DNA of 64,000 bases from Thainema sp966674685 (GCA_966674685.1 CBKWJC010000009.1:31866-95865); one strand, 5' to 3'. Positions 24,518-33,449 are shown, counted from the stretch's first letter. Notes: a model not told the origin generated them from the sequence alone. A program made the numbers and translations.

Positions 24518-25636
24518 ATGGATATTGACCACGTTCACTTCTACGTGAAACAGGCAGAGGTGACTCGTCATCAACTGGTGCATATCTTGGGCTGTCGTCC
24601 CATCGCGACCCAAACGACTGCAACTTGTTACACAGAAATATTTCAGCAGAACCATATTGCGATCGCGTTTTCCACGCCGCTTCAGTCTCAAGGAGTCGTG
24701 GCAGATTATCTGCGGCGTCATCCAGCGGGAATTGCTGAAGTGGGGCTGCGGGTGCGTGATTTAGATCGAGTGATGGCAACTGCGATCGCGGCGGGGGCGG
24801 AGCAGTTGACGCCGATTCAGACTCACACGGAGGAACAGGGTCAGCTTCGATGGGCCAAAATTCGCGGCTGGGGCGATCTGGTTCATCTCTTGGTGGAGCG
24901 GCAGGGACAGACTCCGTTGATGCCGGGGTTTCCGCTGGCAGCTCATTCATCTCAAGCCGAAGCTAAATTGGCGACCCAATCAGGCGGGCAACTGCTGCGG
25001 ATTGATCATGCGGTGCTGAATGTGGCGCAGGGAGATTTAGGCGGTGCAGTGAGCTGGTATGAGTCGGTGCTCGGATTTGAGAGACAGCGGCAGTTTGCGA
25101 TTCAAACGCTCCATTCTGGTTTACGGAGCCAGGTGCTCAATCATCCAGACGGAACTGCCCAGATTCCCATCAATGAGCCAACCTCGGCCACCTCGCAGAT
25201 CCAGGAGTTTCTGGATGAAAATCGCGGTGCGGGGATTCAGCATGTGGCTCTGGAGACGACTGATATTGTGGCGGCGGTCAGGCGACTGCGTCAGCAGGGC
25301 ATGGAGTTTTTATCGGTGCCTGATGCTTACTATCAGCAGGTCGAAGATCGGGTAGATCGCGCTTTACGGCGGGTTGATTGGTCCGCGATCGCAGCTCAAG
25401 AAATTCTGGTTGATCAGTCAGAAGATGCGCCAGAGGCCATGCTGCTGCAAATTTTTACCCAGCCGATTTTTGCCGAACCGACCTTTTTCTTTGAGCTGAT
25501 TCAGCGGCAAACGGTTGACCTAGCTGGCCGCCGACAGCAGGCTGTTGGTTTTGGCGAAGGCAACTTTCAAGCGCTATTTGAAGCGATTGAACGAGAGCAG
25601 CAGGTGCGCCAACTAATCCCGATGCATGATGAATAG
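24518..25636 (+). CDS. hppD: 4-hydroxyphenylpyruvate dioxygenase
   Basis: Converts 4-hydroxyphenylpyruvate to homogentisate, the precursor of tocopherol in cyanobacteria. 372 aa from the ATG at 24518 (MDIDHVHFYV). Two vicinal-oxygen-chelate halves; the Fe(II) ligands are visible as His in RIDHAVLNV, His in IQHVALETTDI and Glu in TFFFELIQRQ. The C-terminal gating helix (GFGEGNFQALFEAIE) is complete. The last 24 bp overlap the 3' end of a GNAT gene on the other strand. Confidence 0.92.
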   Translation: MDIDHVHFYVKQAEVTRHQLVHILGCRPIATQTTATCYTEIFQQNHIAIAFSTPLQSQGVVADYLRRHPAGIAEVGLRVRDLDRVMATAIAAGAEQLTPIQTHTEEQGQLRWAKIRGWGDLVHLLVERQGQTPLMPGFPLAAHSSQAEAKLATQSGGQLLRIDHAVLNVAQGDLGGAVSWYESVLGFERQRQFAIQTLHSGLRSQVLNHPDGTAQIPINEPTSATSQIQEFLDENRGAGIQHVALETTDIVAAVRRLRQQGMEFLSVPDAYYQQVEDRVDRALRRVDWSAIAAQEILVDQSEDAPEAMLLQIFTQPIFAEPTFFFELIQRQTVDLAGRRQQAVGFGEGNFQALFEAIEREQQVRQLIPMHDE

Positions 25637-26059
25637 GGGCAGGCGAAACAGCGTTGCCAGCAGATGCGTGATGCGAAATTTGCGGCGAATGGCGCTGGGT
25701 AAGGTTTGCCAGTTGACTACGTGAAACCCGAATTGGCTGTAAAACTGAGCGAGCTTCTGTCCCAAGCACTCTAGATAAAGCGGTTTAGTGGCCTGCTGGA
25801 TCAGATGTTCGGTTAACATGCGCCCCAATCCGCGATCGCGCCAGTCCGAGCGCACCACTAAACTCCCCAATTCTTGAGCGTCGCCAAAGTCGCGCAGTTG
25901 ACCGCAGGCAATCACCTGTCCGTCCTGTTCAATCACCCAAAACTGCTGCCAGCGAATCTGCGTCGGGTCGAGTTTGGCCGCAAAGACGAGTTTACGGATT
26001 GGCCAAAGATCTTGAGCAGTGGCCAGCCGAATCGGGTATGGATCAAACTGAGGTTGCAT
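25613..26059 (-). CDS. GNAT family N-acetyltransferase
   Basis: 148 aa from the ATG at 26059; a TTG three codons earlier also keeps frame. Seen: LGSLVVRSDWRDRGLGRMLTEHLIQQA, the acetyl-CoA-binding Q/R-x-x-G-x-G/A motif, and AQFYSQFGFHVV near the end. Resembles ArgA/YhbS-like small acetyltransferases; substrate unknown. It follows an HxlR regulator by a few bases on the same strand, so the two probably share a transcript, and it overlaps hppD tail to tail. Confidence 0.85.
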   Translation of the reverse strand: MQPQFDPYPIRLATAQDLWPIRKLVFAAKLDPTQIRWQQFWVIEQDGQVIACGQLRDFGDAQELGSLVVRSDWRDRGLGRMLTEHLIQQATKPLYLECLGQKLAQFYSQFGFHVVNWQTLPSAIRRKFRITHLLATLFRLPLFIMHRD

Positions 26060-26068
26060 ACGTGCCAA

Positions 26069-26431
26069 TCAGTCTGTAATTGGACAAGCGCAGTCAGCCT
26101 GGGCTAGCCAGCGATGGCCGACATCGTAGAGGGCAACGAGGACGGGCTGAATTTCTCGCCCTTTTGCCGTCAGCGAATATTCAACGTGGGGTGGAATCTC
26201 GGCATAGACGCGGCGCTCAATCAGTCCGTGCCGCTCCAGTTCTTTCAGGCGCACCATCAGCGTTTTGGTGCTGAGTCCCGGCAGGCGATCCGTGAAATCA
26301 TGGGTGCGACAGTTGCCTGCAAAGAGTTCCCGCAGAATTAAAATTGCCCATTTACTGCCAATTAGATCCACAACAAACTGGATGGGACACTGCGGTTTAT
26401 CATGATCGATTTGGGATAGCGGTTGATGCAT
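26069..26431 (-). CDS. HxlR family transcriptional regulator
   Basis: 120-aa winged-helix regulator of the HxlR/DUF24 type. Seen: CPIQFVVDLIGSKWAILILREL (with a conserved Cys15 before the first helix, the redox-sensing position in many members), GLSTKTLMVRLKELERHGLIERR as recognition helix and wing, and YSLTAKGREI. It lies head to head with a truncated osmC gene, a frequent HxlR target. It is probably a sensor of electrophile or thiol stress that once controlled osmC and now perhaps only itself and the GNAT gene. Confidence 0.9.
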   Translation of the reverse strand: MHQPLSQIDHDKPQCPIQFVVDLIGSKWAILILRELFAGNCRTHDFTDRLPGLSTKTLMVRLKELERHGLIERRVYAEIPPHVEYSLTAKGREIQPVLVALYDVGHRWLAQADCACPITD

Positions 26432-26713
26432 AGGCGCGATCGCACAGGGTTGCTTCTACTATGATCCTCTTGATACCCATGGAACTTGAGCCATTTCCAT
26501 CTGAGTCTTAATAATTCTTTTCAGTCCTGTCTAGCCTCGATACAGCCCTAATTTTTTACTGTGAGTAACTAAGTGTAAGTCGCGTAACGGACTTGTAGTT
26601 CTCTGCGGAATCTAGGACGATCAGGACAGACAAGGAACAAGTCTCCTAATGTGTTGATGGCAGCACATTTTGCCCATTGCACAATTCATCCACAATTTTG
26701 CAAAGGGGGCATC

Positions 26714-26896
26714 ATGCAGGTTAACGTTTCTCACCAAGATGGACTCCAGTTCATCGCCTCAGCACGGTCTCACCAAATCGTTAGTGATCAGCCCTTTGAT
26801 AATGGAGGTTGCGATCGCGGTATGACGCCGCCGGAATGGCTACTGGCGGCATTAGGCAGTTGTGCCAGAGAGAAAACCACCGTTATTACCGTCTGA
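26714..26896 (+). pseudogene. truncated OsmC family protein
   Basis: The N-terminal ~50 residues match OsmC/Ohr peroxidases: VSHQDGLQFIASARSH, then CDRGMTPPEWLLAALGSCA, which includes the first redox cysteine motif. The frame then diverges (REKTTVITV) and stops, losing the second cysteine and two thirds of the protein. A 97-bp gap leads to the Rieske gene, so a deletion or replacement end is likely here. It lies opposite an HxlR regulator. Confidence 0.7.
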
Positions 26897-26993
26897 TATT
26901 GCTGTCTGACATTCTGTTGCAAATACAGACTTAAACGTTGCGATCGCGCAATACTAGGTGTGAGTTGTTGCTCACCCAATCTGCGTTTGCCCC

Positions 26994-28367
26994 ATGACCG
27001 AGACAGCCTTCAACTTTTGGCAGCACTGGTATCCCATTGCTCCCGTTATGGATTTGGATGTCCGCCGCCCCATGCCGATCATGCTGCTGGGGCAGCGATT
27101 TGTAGTTTGGAATGCAGGCACAGTCAGCAGACAATCGGATAATGGGCAATCTGCCAAGTCAGCCAGCACCGAGACCAATTCGCCACAGTTTCGCGTGTTT
27201 CGCGACCAGTGCCCCCATCGGCTTGCGCCGCTGAGTGAGGGGCGCGTAGATGAAAAGACCGGACATTTGATGTGCAGCTATCACGGCTGGCAGTTTGATG
27301 CGGAGGGTGTTTGCACTCGAATTCCCCAAGCGGACAATCCAGAGATTGTGACGAAAAACCGCGATGCCTACTGCGTTGCGGCACTGCCCACGCAGGTTGC
27401 CAACGGGTTACTGTGGGTCTGGCCCGATGCCGAGTCAGCCGCGCAGGCTCATGAGCATCCCTTACCGCTGTCTGAGCAAATTGATGCAGAGAAGGGCTTT
27501 GTCCATTCCTCAATGGTGCGCGATTTGGCCTATGACTGGCAGACGCTGATTGAGAACGTGGCTGATCCGGCTCATGTCCAGTTTGCCCATCACGGCTTGC
27601 AGGGCAATCGCGATCGGGCGCGTCCGATTCCCATTGAAGTCGTAAAGTCCACACCCGACTACATTGAAGTTGTGGTTAATCGGGCACCCAAAACTCGCAT
27701 TATGTTTGAGCCGCCCTGTCGGTTGGAATATGAGATGCAGTTTGATACCGAGCGCCAGGTGGGATTGATTGCCTATTGCGTACCCGTTGCGCCAGGGCAG
27801 TCGCGCATCGTGGCTCAGTTTTCGCGCAATTTTGCGACCCAAATGCAGCGCTGGTCGCCCCGCTGGCTGGAACATCTGCGCGTTCGTCATCCCATTTTGG
27901 ACGGCGATATGATTCTGCTGCATGAGCAGGAACGCTTTCTGCACCAGCGCCATGCCACAGAAACCTGGAAAACGGCCTATCGGTTGCCTACCCAATCCGA
28001 TCGGTTGGTGATCGAATTTCGTCGTTGGTTGGATCGCTATGCTCCGTTACGACCCTGGGGCACGCTCGATACTGCCCAGTGGACGCTGCCGAATCGACAG
28101 CAGTTGCTTGACCGCTATCATCAGCACACGCTGATTTGCAGCAGTTGCCGCTCAGCCTTACAAACCATTCAGCGCATTAAGCTGGGCCTGTTGATATTTT
28201 GTGCCCTTGCAATTGCGATCGCAGCTTTAACGCCAGATGCTCAGCGGCTTTGGCTAGGGTTGCCTCTAGTCCTGCTTGCGTTACTGGCTCTGGCTGGGTA
28301 TGGTTGGTTGAAATATCGGCTAGAGCCGCAGTTTTATTTTGTGGATTACGTACACGCGGATCGCTAA
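26994..28367 (+). CDS. Rieske 2Fe-2S oxygenase of the PaO/TIC55 family
   Basis: 457 aa. Rieske cluster ligands: Cys73 and His75 (CPHRLAPL), Cys94 and His97 (CSYHGWQF). Mononuclear iron site: ENVADPAHVQFAHHG with Asp191, His194 and His199. Near the C-terminus is the CxxC (LICSSCRSAL) typical of pheophorbide a oxygenase/TIC55/translocon-linked members, then two hydrophobic segments that anchor the protein. The family acts on chlorophyll catabolites or related tetrapyrroles; the cyanobacterial substrate is uncertain. A small acidic gene follows after 17 bp. Confidence 0.9.
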   Translation: MTETAFNFWQHWYPIAPVMDLDVRRPMPIMLLGQRFVVWNAGTVSRQSDNGQSAKSASTETNSPQFRVFRDQCPHRLAPLSEGRVDEKTGHLMCSYHGWQFDAEGVCTRIPQADNPEIVTKNRDAYCVAALPTQVANGLLWVWPDAESAAQAHEHPLPLSEQIDAEKGFVHSSMVRDLAYDWQTLIENVADPAHVQFAHHGLQGNRDRARPIPIEVVKSTPDYIEVVVNRAPKTRIMFEPPCRLEYEMQFDTERQVGLIAYCVPVAPGQSRIVAQFSRNFATQMQRWSPRWLEHLRVRHPILDGDMILLHEQERFLHQRHATETWKTAYRLPTQSDRLVIEFRRWLDRYAPLRPWGTLDTAQWTLPNRQQLLDRYHQHTLICSSCRSALQTIQRIKLGLLIFCALAIAIAALTPDAQRLWLGLPLVLLALLALAGYGWLKYRLEPQFYFVDYVHADR

Positions 28368-28384
28368 TTCGTTAAACCTAAAAT

Positions 28385-28732
28385 ATGACAGAAGAACAGC
28401 ATCAGGGACAGGACGCTTCCCCAGTTACCGATTCATCGATTCCGGCTGAAGAACTGGAGCAGGCGGCAACCCGCATCCAGGATCTATTAATTGATCTGGC
28501 GGAATCGTTTCCCCTAACGACTGGCACCGATCGCAGGCTGTTTTTAGAGAAATTAGCTCAAGCGAGCCACGGTTTACCGGAAGTTTGCCAAATCCTCACA
28601 ACTGCGGGACTGGACTACGTGCGTACCCTCTGTCCAACAGCAGGCGTTCCGCCCACAATGGCGCGTCGCATCTACGAAATTTTGCAGCAGAACAGCGCTA
28701 ATGCTGATTCTGCGGGCGAATCGACTGCTTGA
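28385..28732 (+). CDS. small acidic hypothetical protein
   Basis: 115 aa, mostly helical: EELEQAATRIQDLLIDLAES, FLEKLAQASHGLPEVCQIL, then PPTMARRIYEILQQ. Acidic and S/T-rich at both ends. No known domain recognised. It starts 17 bp after the Rieske oxygenase on the same strand and is probably in its operon, so an accessory role is possible. It ends head-on to the nuclease gene at 28737, leaving 4 bp between the stops. Confidence 0.6.
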   Translation: MTEEQHQGQDASPVTDSSIPAEELEQAATRIQDLLIDLAESFPLTTGTDRRLFLEKLAQASHGLPEVCQILTTAGLDYVRTLCPTAGVPPTMARRIYEILQQNSANADSAGESTA

Positions 28733-28736
28733 ATTG

Positions 28737-29564
28737 TCAAAGAACAATTTCTTCTATTTCATCAAGAGACAGTGGAACTGCGATTAACTCTGGGCTTTGC
28801 GGTTGGGTATCAAGCCGATAGCAGCGGATGGCGTGGGAACAGCGATCGCAGTTGCCGTCTTCTAGATCAACCTGGGGAAATTCAACTCCCTGCTGATAGT
28901 CCTGCTGCCACTGCGTGAGCTGCGTGAGTAGGATAGCTAACTGCTGATGAGTTTGCTCATGCCAAGTGCGGCTATAAGAAAAGCGATCGCACTGTGGTTT
29001 ATAGACAGGCCGATCAGAGGCATCGGATTCGTCTGATTGTCCGGCTCTGGTAAACCAGTAGGTCATCGAAATCTGTTCTGGCTCTAGATCAGCGGTTTCG
29101 GCCAGCACGTAGAGATAGAGCCGCGTTTGCCAATCTCGCGCTAAGCGATCGCGATTGTGCGGTCTGGGATAGGTCTTCCAATCGAGAATTTGAGCCTGAT
29201 TGGGTTCCAGCAGCAGGAGGTCATACACAACGGTTAGTAGGTAGCCTTGCACCTCCAGCGTGCGGCGATGTTCACTCTGACGGAACTGATCGGCAGTTGG
29301 CGTAAACACATCGGGAGCCGCTGCAATCAGAGCCTGCATGGCCTGGGATAGCTCGTATTCTGACTGAGCTGGTACATCCAAGGGTAAACCTAACTCGCGC
29401 TGCTGCATGAGCAAGTGAAAATGCTGTCCCCACTCCATGCGCTGCTGCTGTTCCGGCGTCGGCGGAGTCCGCAACTGATCCAGGTACGTGTGCTGAAACT
29501 TGCGGGGACACTGCTCAAGCAGGTTGAGATGACCTTGAGACAAATGGGTGAGAGGTTCGCTCAT
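28737..29564 (-). CDS. PD-(D/E)XK nuclease with Fe-S cysteines (Cas4/AddB/RecB-like)
   Basis: 275 aa. Seen: SQGHLNLLEQCPRKF with Cys19, GxxFH region near 46-50, Asp115, ILDWKTY (Asp128, Lys130), QTRLYLY (QxxxY, Gln146-Tyr150), and C-terminal Cys239, Cys242 and Cys248 (GNCDRCSHAIRC). This is the Cas4/AddB layout where one N-terminal and three C-terminal cysteines hold a 4Fe-4S cluster around a RecB nuclease core. No CRISPR array or cas gene is near, so a general DNA repair or processing role is more likely than adaptation. Confidence 0.8.
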   Translation of the reverse strand: MSEPLTHLSQGHLNLLEQCPRKFQHTYLDQLRTPPTPEQQQRMEWGQHFHLLMQQRELGLPLDVPAQSEYELSQAMQALIAAAPDVFTPTADQFRQSEHRRTLEVQGYLLTVVYDLLLLEPNQAQILDWKTYPRPHNRDRLARDWQTRLYLYVLAETADLEPEQISMTYWFTRAGQSDESDASDRPVYKPQCDRFSYSRTWHEQTHQQLAILLTQLTQWQQDYQQGVEFPQVDLEDGNCDRCSHAIRCYRLDTQPQSPELIAVPLSLDEIEEIVL

Positions 29565-29572
29565 CGTTCAGT

Positions 29573-30130
29573 TCACGATTTTGGGGTTAATAAATGCGCG
29601 ATCGCAACGTTCAGCTCCGGCAGCGCCAATGGTGACACGTTTCCTGATGCTTGACGAGTCACAGACTGGTAGCGTCCATCCAGCGGTTCGCGATGCAGCC
29701 AAAGCTGCTGATTAGGAACGTCAATGACCCAGTATTCCCGAATTTCAGCACGAGCATATAGATCTGCTTTTTCACCTAAATCGTAGGCTAGCGTAGAATT
29801 TGAGACTTCAATCAGCCAATAGCTATCCGCTGGCACTGGATGGCGCTCATCATAGCGGCTTTCGGGTGGTACAGCGATGCAGATATCCGGCTGGGGTTCG
29901 CTGTTACTAGATAGCGTAATCGGTGCGGTTGTAAACACAACGGCGCGATCGCACAACATGGATTCTAAGTAGCGAGCGCCACGACGATAGATTGCTCGAT
30001 GAATTGGCAGTTCTGGAGCCATATCAACAATGTCACCATCAAGTAGCTCAACTTGGCGACCTGCTAATACACCAGCCGCAATCATACGGTGGTAATCTGT
30101 GACTTTCCATTTGGTTGAGGTTCTGGCCAT
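29573..30130 (-). CDS. Uma2 family endonuclease (DUF820)
   Basis: 185 aa. The Uma2 fold is a PD-(D/E)XK nuclease common in many copies in cyanobacteria. Seen: VELLDGDIVDMAPELPIH, EPQPDICI (Asp82), YWLIEVSNSTLAYDLGEKADLYA (Glu108, Lys121) and IREYWVID. The active-site residues are kept. These genes are often mobile and their role is unsettled. It is separated by 8 bp from the Cas4-like nuclease downstream and may be co-transcribed. Confidence 0.88.
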   Translation of the reverse strand: MARTSTKWKVTDYHRMIAAGVLAGRQVELLDGDIVDMAPELPIHRAIYRRGARYLESMLCDRAVVFTTAPITLSSNSEPQPDICIAVPPESRYDERHPVPADSYWLIEVSNSTLAYDLGEKADLYARAEIREYWVIDVPNQQLWLHREPLDGRYQSVTRQASGNVSPLALPELNVAIAHLLTPKS

Positions 30131-30276
30131 CGAGCTAATTATAGTGAAAGGCTAGATAGAACACGATTTGTCAATCAACTAACAGGATACGTTTCCATAA
30201 TCACAGCCAACCGATTTAGGCGCAGTCGTTTTACACAGACTCGCTACACTCTATTGATAGCGTTTTGTCATCGCAA

Positions 30277-30975
30277 ATGGTTGTAAAACTTCAACAGGTT
30301 GTTCCCTTCGGTCGCTCTCTGGACGAGTATCGCAAAATTTTTAATCTAACCGATGCCGACTTGCAGCGGCGCATCATCGGCATAGGCGATGGGCCAGCCA
30401 GCTTCAATGCCGAAGCGACGGCACTGGGCGCGTCTGTCCTGTCGGTTGATCCCATTTACCAATTTAGCGGAACCGATATCCTAGAGCGCTTCAATACCGT
30501 TGTGGACGACATCATTACACAGGTGGCAGCAACGTCTCATGACTACGTCTGGGGCTATCACCGTTCCCCCGCAGATTTGCGCCAGAGTCGCAGCCAAACC
30601 ATCCAGCGATTTATTCAGGACTATGACCAGGGCCAGCGCGAGGGCCGCTATCAGGTGCAGACGCTGCCCAGTTTAGACATCGCCGATAATGCGTTTGACC
30701 TAGCGCTGTGCTCCCATCTGCTGTTTCTGTACTCCGACCATTTTGATACCGCGTTTCATATTGACTCGATTCGCGACATGCTGCGCGTCAGTCCAGAAGT
30801 GCGAATTTTTCCGCTGCTGACGCTGGATTTATTGAGATCGCAACACCTTGATCCCGTTATCAAAACTTTTACTGAAGCGGGATACAGCGTTGAACAGGTG
30901 CCAGTGGGGTACGAGTTCCAGAAAGGTGCCAATCAGATGCTAAGAATCGTACGACCTGCGTTCAACATCGCATGA
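30277..30975 (+). CDS. SAM-dependent methyltransferase-like protein
   Basis: 232 aa from the ATG at 30277 (TTG at 30265 is an alternative). Class I methyltransferase pattern: RRIIGIGDGPASFNAEATALGASVLSVDPIY gives the glycine-rich loop and the acidic residue after strand 2, and NAFDLALCSHLLFLYS gives motif IV. Substrate unknown. It resembles cyanobacterial proteins annotated only as methyltransferases. It stands alone between the divergent Uma2 gene and the yefM-yoeB pair. Confidence 0.75.
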   Translation: MVVKLQQVVPFGRSLDEYRKIFNLTDADLQRRIIGIGDGPASFNAEATALGASVLSVDPIYQFSGTDILERFNTVVDDIITQVAATSHDYVWGYHRSPADLRQSRSQTIQRFIQDYDQGQREGRYQVQTLPSLDIADNAFDLALCSHLLFLYSDHFDTAFHIDSIRDMLRVSPEVRIFPLLTLDLLRSQHLDPVIKTFTEAGYSVEQVPVGYEFQKGANQMLRIVRPAFNIA

Positions 30976-31060
30976 GCCGATAACATTAATGCGGTTGTCG
31001 CAATTGCCCCATCCAAGATGCAGGATGGTACAATAAGTCGTACATCAGTCGAGGTTACCA

Positions 31061-31330
31061 ATGGAGTCTCTCAGTGCAAGTCAGGCTAGAGCTAACTTGT
31101 TTAACCTAGTTGAGCAAGTCAACAAAGATCACATTCCCCGAGAAATTACCAGTCGCAAAGGAAACGCTGTTTTGCTGTCCAAAGCTGATTGGGAGAGTTT
31201 GCAGGAAACTCTCTATTTGCACTCGGTTCCAGGTTTAGTAGCCTCGGTAAAGGCGGCGGAACAGGCGGATGATTGGGTTTCAGAAGAGGAGTTTTTGGAA
31301 GAATTAGATGGAATGGACGATTCAGTTTAG
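31061..31330 (+). CDS. yefM: Phd/YefM family antitoxin
   Basis: 89 aa. Seen: the Phd/YefM N-terminal DNA-binding half, ESLSASQARANLFNLVEQV, then ITSRKGNAVLLSKADWESLQETL, and an acidic toxin-neutralising tail ending EEEFLEELDGMDD. Its 3' end overlaps the toxin gene by 23 bp, the usual arrangement for translational coupling. It would repress its own promoter and hold the YoeB RNase inactive. Confidence 0.93.
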   Translation: MESLSASQARANLFNLVEQVNKDHIPREITSRKGNAVLLSKADWESLQETLYLHSVPGLVASVKAAEQADDWVSEEEFLEELDGMDDSV

Positions 31331-31565
31331 TCGTCAAGTTCTGAAGGATACGAAAAAGCTAAGAGCCGCCAATCTAGAGACTAATCTTAAGAGCCTACTC
31401 GACATTTTCAGGCGCAATCCTTATGAGCCACCCTATGAAAAACTCGCAGGGAATCTTCAGGGGTACTATTCGCGGCGCATCAATATCAAACATCGCTTGG
31501 TTTATTCCGTAGACAACGAAGCGAAAACCATTCGCGTCGTTTCCGTGTGGTCGCATTATGAATAA
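31308..31565 (+). CDS. yoeB: Txe/YoeB family mRNA interferase toxin
   Basis: 85 aa, the family's normal length. YoeB cleaves mRNA at the ribosomal A site. Seen: LRRNPYEPPYEKL with a catalytic-type Glu44, GYYSRRINIKHRLVY with the basic cluster, and the terminal WSHYE with His83 and Tyr84 as in E. coli YoeB. The toxin appears intact. It overlaps the yefM antitoxin. Confidence 0.93.
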   Translation: MEWTIQFSRQVLKDTKKLRAANLETNLKSLLDIFRRNPYEPPYEKLAGNLQGYYSRRINIKHRLVYSVDNEAKTIRVVSVWSHYE

Positions 31566-31594
31566 GACGGTTGCGATCGCACATTCCACACTCT

Positions 31595-32242
31595 CTATGC
31601 TGATTTTTCACTCACAGTCTGCTTATCAACAAACAGCTTCGGAATAATCAGCCCTGATCTTGCTTTGTACGCTTCAAACTCCGGATAGCGAGAGAGCGAC
31701 TGATCCTTTTTTCGCATATTGGGCACAAAGATACCCGCAACAAATCCGCCCAGAATCAAAAACGGTAGCCAGTGCATCGTCAGCATTGCGAATGCCAGAT
31801 AGATCAAAACTTCGCCAAGATAGTTAGGATTGCGGCAGCGGGCAAAAAAGCCTTCTGTGATGAGTCCCGACTTGTACTTGAGCGTGTAATACTTCTGGGC
31901 ATCACTGCCGTAGTGCAGGAAGACACCCAGGATGTTAATTGCGATCGCAGCCGCCATCAGTGGCAGCGGTGGCTGGGCACCAGTGCTAATCAGCATAAAC
32001 GGTGCAACCCAGTACAGGCTAACGACGCCAAAGATAACCAACCCGGTTGACCACGGATAGTCTTGCTCCCATTGTTTATCTGGAAAAATCCGATCTTTCA
32101 GCAGCCACAAAATCCCGTAGGTGCCATGCAGCGCTAGATAGGCCCAGGCCGCAACGGAAAAGTTTTGATAGACAATCATCAGCCCCAGGACAAAAGGAGT
32201 CGTTAATCCTTTGCTGAGGTTAATGCTGTGCTTGGCTTTCAT
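31595..32242 (-). CDS. membrane methyltransferase of the ICMT/DUF1295 type
   Basis: 215 aa from the ATG at 32242, which has AGGTG upstream; the frame is open to 32314. Five or six hydrophobic segments, then a C-terminal region with LKYKSGLITEGFFARCRNPNYLGEVLIYLAFA, the NPxY/LGE motif of isoprenylcysteine carboxyl methyltransferase and steroid-5-alpha-reductase-like proteins. Substrate unknown; lipids or quinones are candidates. It follows no close partner; it converges with yoeB, with 29 bp between. Confidence 0.75.
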   Translation of the reverse strand: MKAKHSINLSKGLTTPFVLGLMIVYQNFSVAAWAYLALHGTYGILWLLKDRIFPDKQWEQDYPWSTGLVIFGVVSLYWVAPFMLISTGAQPPLPLMAAAIAINILGVFLHYGSDAQKYYTLKYKSGLITEGFFARCRNPNYLGEVLIYLAFAMLTMHWLPFLILGGFVAGIFVPNMRKKDQSLSRYPEFEAYKARSGLIIPKLFVDKQTVSEKSA

Positions 32243-32476
32243 CGCGCACCTGCCTTGAAGATCTGAATGTTGGCTTTGACAGAGATTATATTTTAGCTGT
32301 CGGTGGTGGTGCATTGATTAGGAAGAGGTGCGATCGCATTTATTTCCCGCTGACTGAGCCTGCAACAGACAGACTGCAACTTTTCTTTCCCCAGGTAGAT
32401 TCTCCGCCATGCTTGCCTTTGCGATGCTGATGACATATCAAACACACGCTCAGAACGCGATTTGCGAGAATTTCCT

Positions 32477-33373
32477 ATGGCTGGGATGAATTTATTTAAG
32501 ACATTTGCCCTGCTGGCGCTACTCAGCGGCTTAATTGTGCTGGCGGGCTACCTGCTGGTCGGCAATGAGCAAGGGTTGTACTACGGTCTTGCCTTTGCCG
32601 CCTTGAGCAGTTTTGGCTCTTGGTACTACTCTGATCAGGCCGCCCTAGCGGCGTTTCAGGCCAAGCCCACGCCACGGGAAGAAGCGCCTGAGCTGTATGC
32701 TCGGCTGGAAAAATTGTCCGATCGCGCTGGCATTCCCACACCGCCGCTCTACGTTGTGCCGTCAGAAGCTCCCAACGCCTTTGCCACGGGTCGCGATCCC
32801 AACCACGCTGCGATCGCACTCACTGAAGGAATCATCAATCTGTTGCCGGATGACGAACTCGACAGCGTTATTGCCCACGAACTGACCCACGTCCGCAATC
32901 GCGACACGCTAACTCAAGCGGTAGCCGGGACGCTAGCCGGATCGTTAACCTATTTGGGACGCATTCTCACCCTGGGTGCGCTCTACTTTCCGGTCACGCG
33001 CGGCGGACGCCGGGGCAATAACCCGATTGCGATTCTGTTCTTGCTCGTAGTCGCACCGCTGACCGCTGGATTAATCCAGATGGCGATTTCCAGAACGCGA
33101 GAATATGCCGCCGATGCGGGAGCAGCTGAAATCACGGGTAATCCTCTAGCGCTGGTGCGTGCTCTAGAGAAGCTAGAGGCTATGGGACAGAAGGTTCCCA
33201 TCCACGGGAATCCGGCTTTTGCACCGCTGTTCATTGTCAATCCCCTGACGAAAGAAGGGTTGATGACGCTGTTTATGACTCATCCGCCAACCGAGGAGCG
33301 GATTCAGCGCTTGAAGGAACTGGCTGAAAAGGGAGATGCCCGAAAAGCACAGGTACTAAGCCCCAGTACTTAG
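32477..33373 (+). CDS. htpX: HtpX-like M48 family zinc metalloprotease
   Basis: Membrane protease for quality control of inner-membrane proteins. ~298 aa. Seen: two N-terminal membrane helices (FALLALLSGLIVLAGYLL and a following one), the HELTH motif (His134, Glu135, His138), a helical hairpin region with SLTYLGRIL and IAILFLLVVAPLTAGLI, and the third zinc ligand Glu in REYAADAGAAE. The ATG at 32477 was chosen over a TTG at 32462; 32486 is also possible and fits the E. coli start best. Its stop codon is the first triplet of a repeat leader followed by a 24-bp hairpin. Confidence 0.92.
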   Translation: MAGMNLFKTFALLALLSGLIVLAGYLLVGNEQGLYYGLAFAALSSFGSWYYSDQAALAAFQAKPTPREEAPELYARLEKLSDRAGIPTPPLYVVPSEAPNAFATGRDPNHAAIALTEGIINLLPDDELDSVIAHELTHVRNRDTLTQAVAGTLAGSLTYLGRILTLGALYFPVTRGGRRGNNPIAILFLLVVAPLTAGLIQMAISRTREYAADAGAAEITGNPLALVRALEKLEAMGQKVPIHGNPAFAPLFIVNPLTKEGLMTLFMTHPPTEERIQRLKELAEKGDARKAQVLSPST

Positions 33374-33449
33374 TAGTCCGTCAACTTCGTTTTAATGGGT
33401 TTAGCTGGTTGATGTGTCGCGCGGAGCGCGACACATCAACCAGCTAAAC
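33371..33449. repeat. leader plus perfect 24-bp hairpin after htpX
   Basis: TAGTAGTCCGTCAACTTCGTTT (leader from 33371, TAG being the htpX stop) is followed by a perfect inverted repeat with arms 33399-33422 and 33426-33449 and the loop GGA. The same leader, with another palindrome, is at 60593. It lies between the convergent htpX and queA and could terminate transcription both ways, though no T-run follows. Confidence 0.65.
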
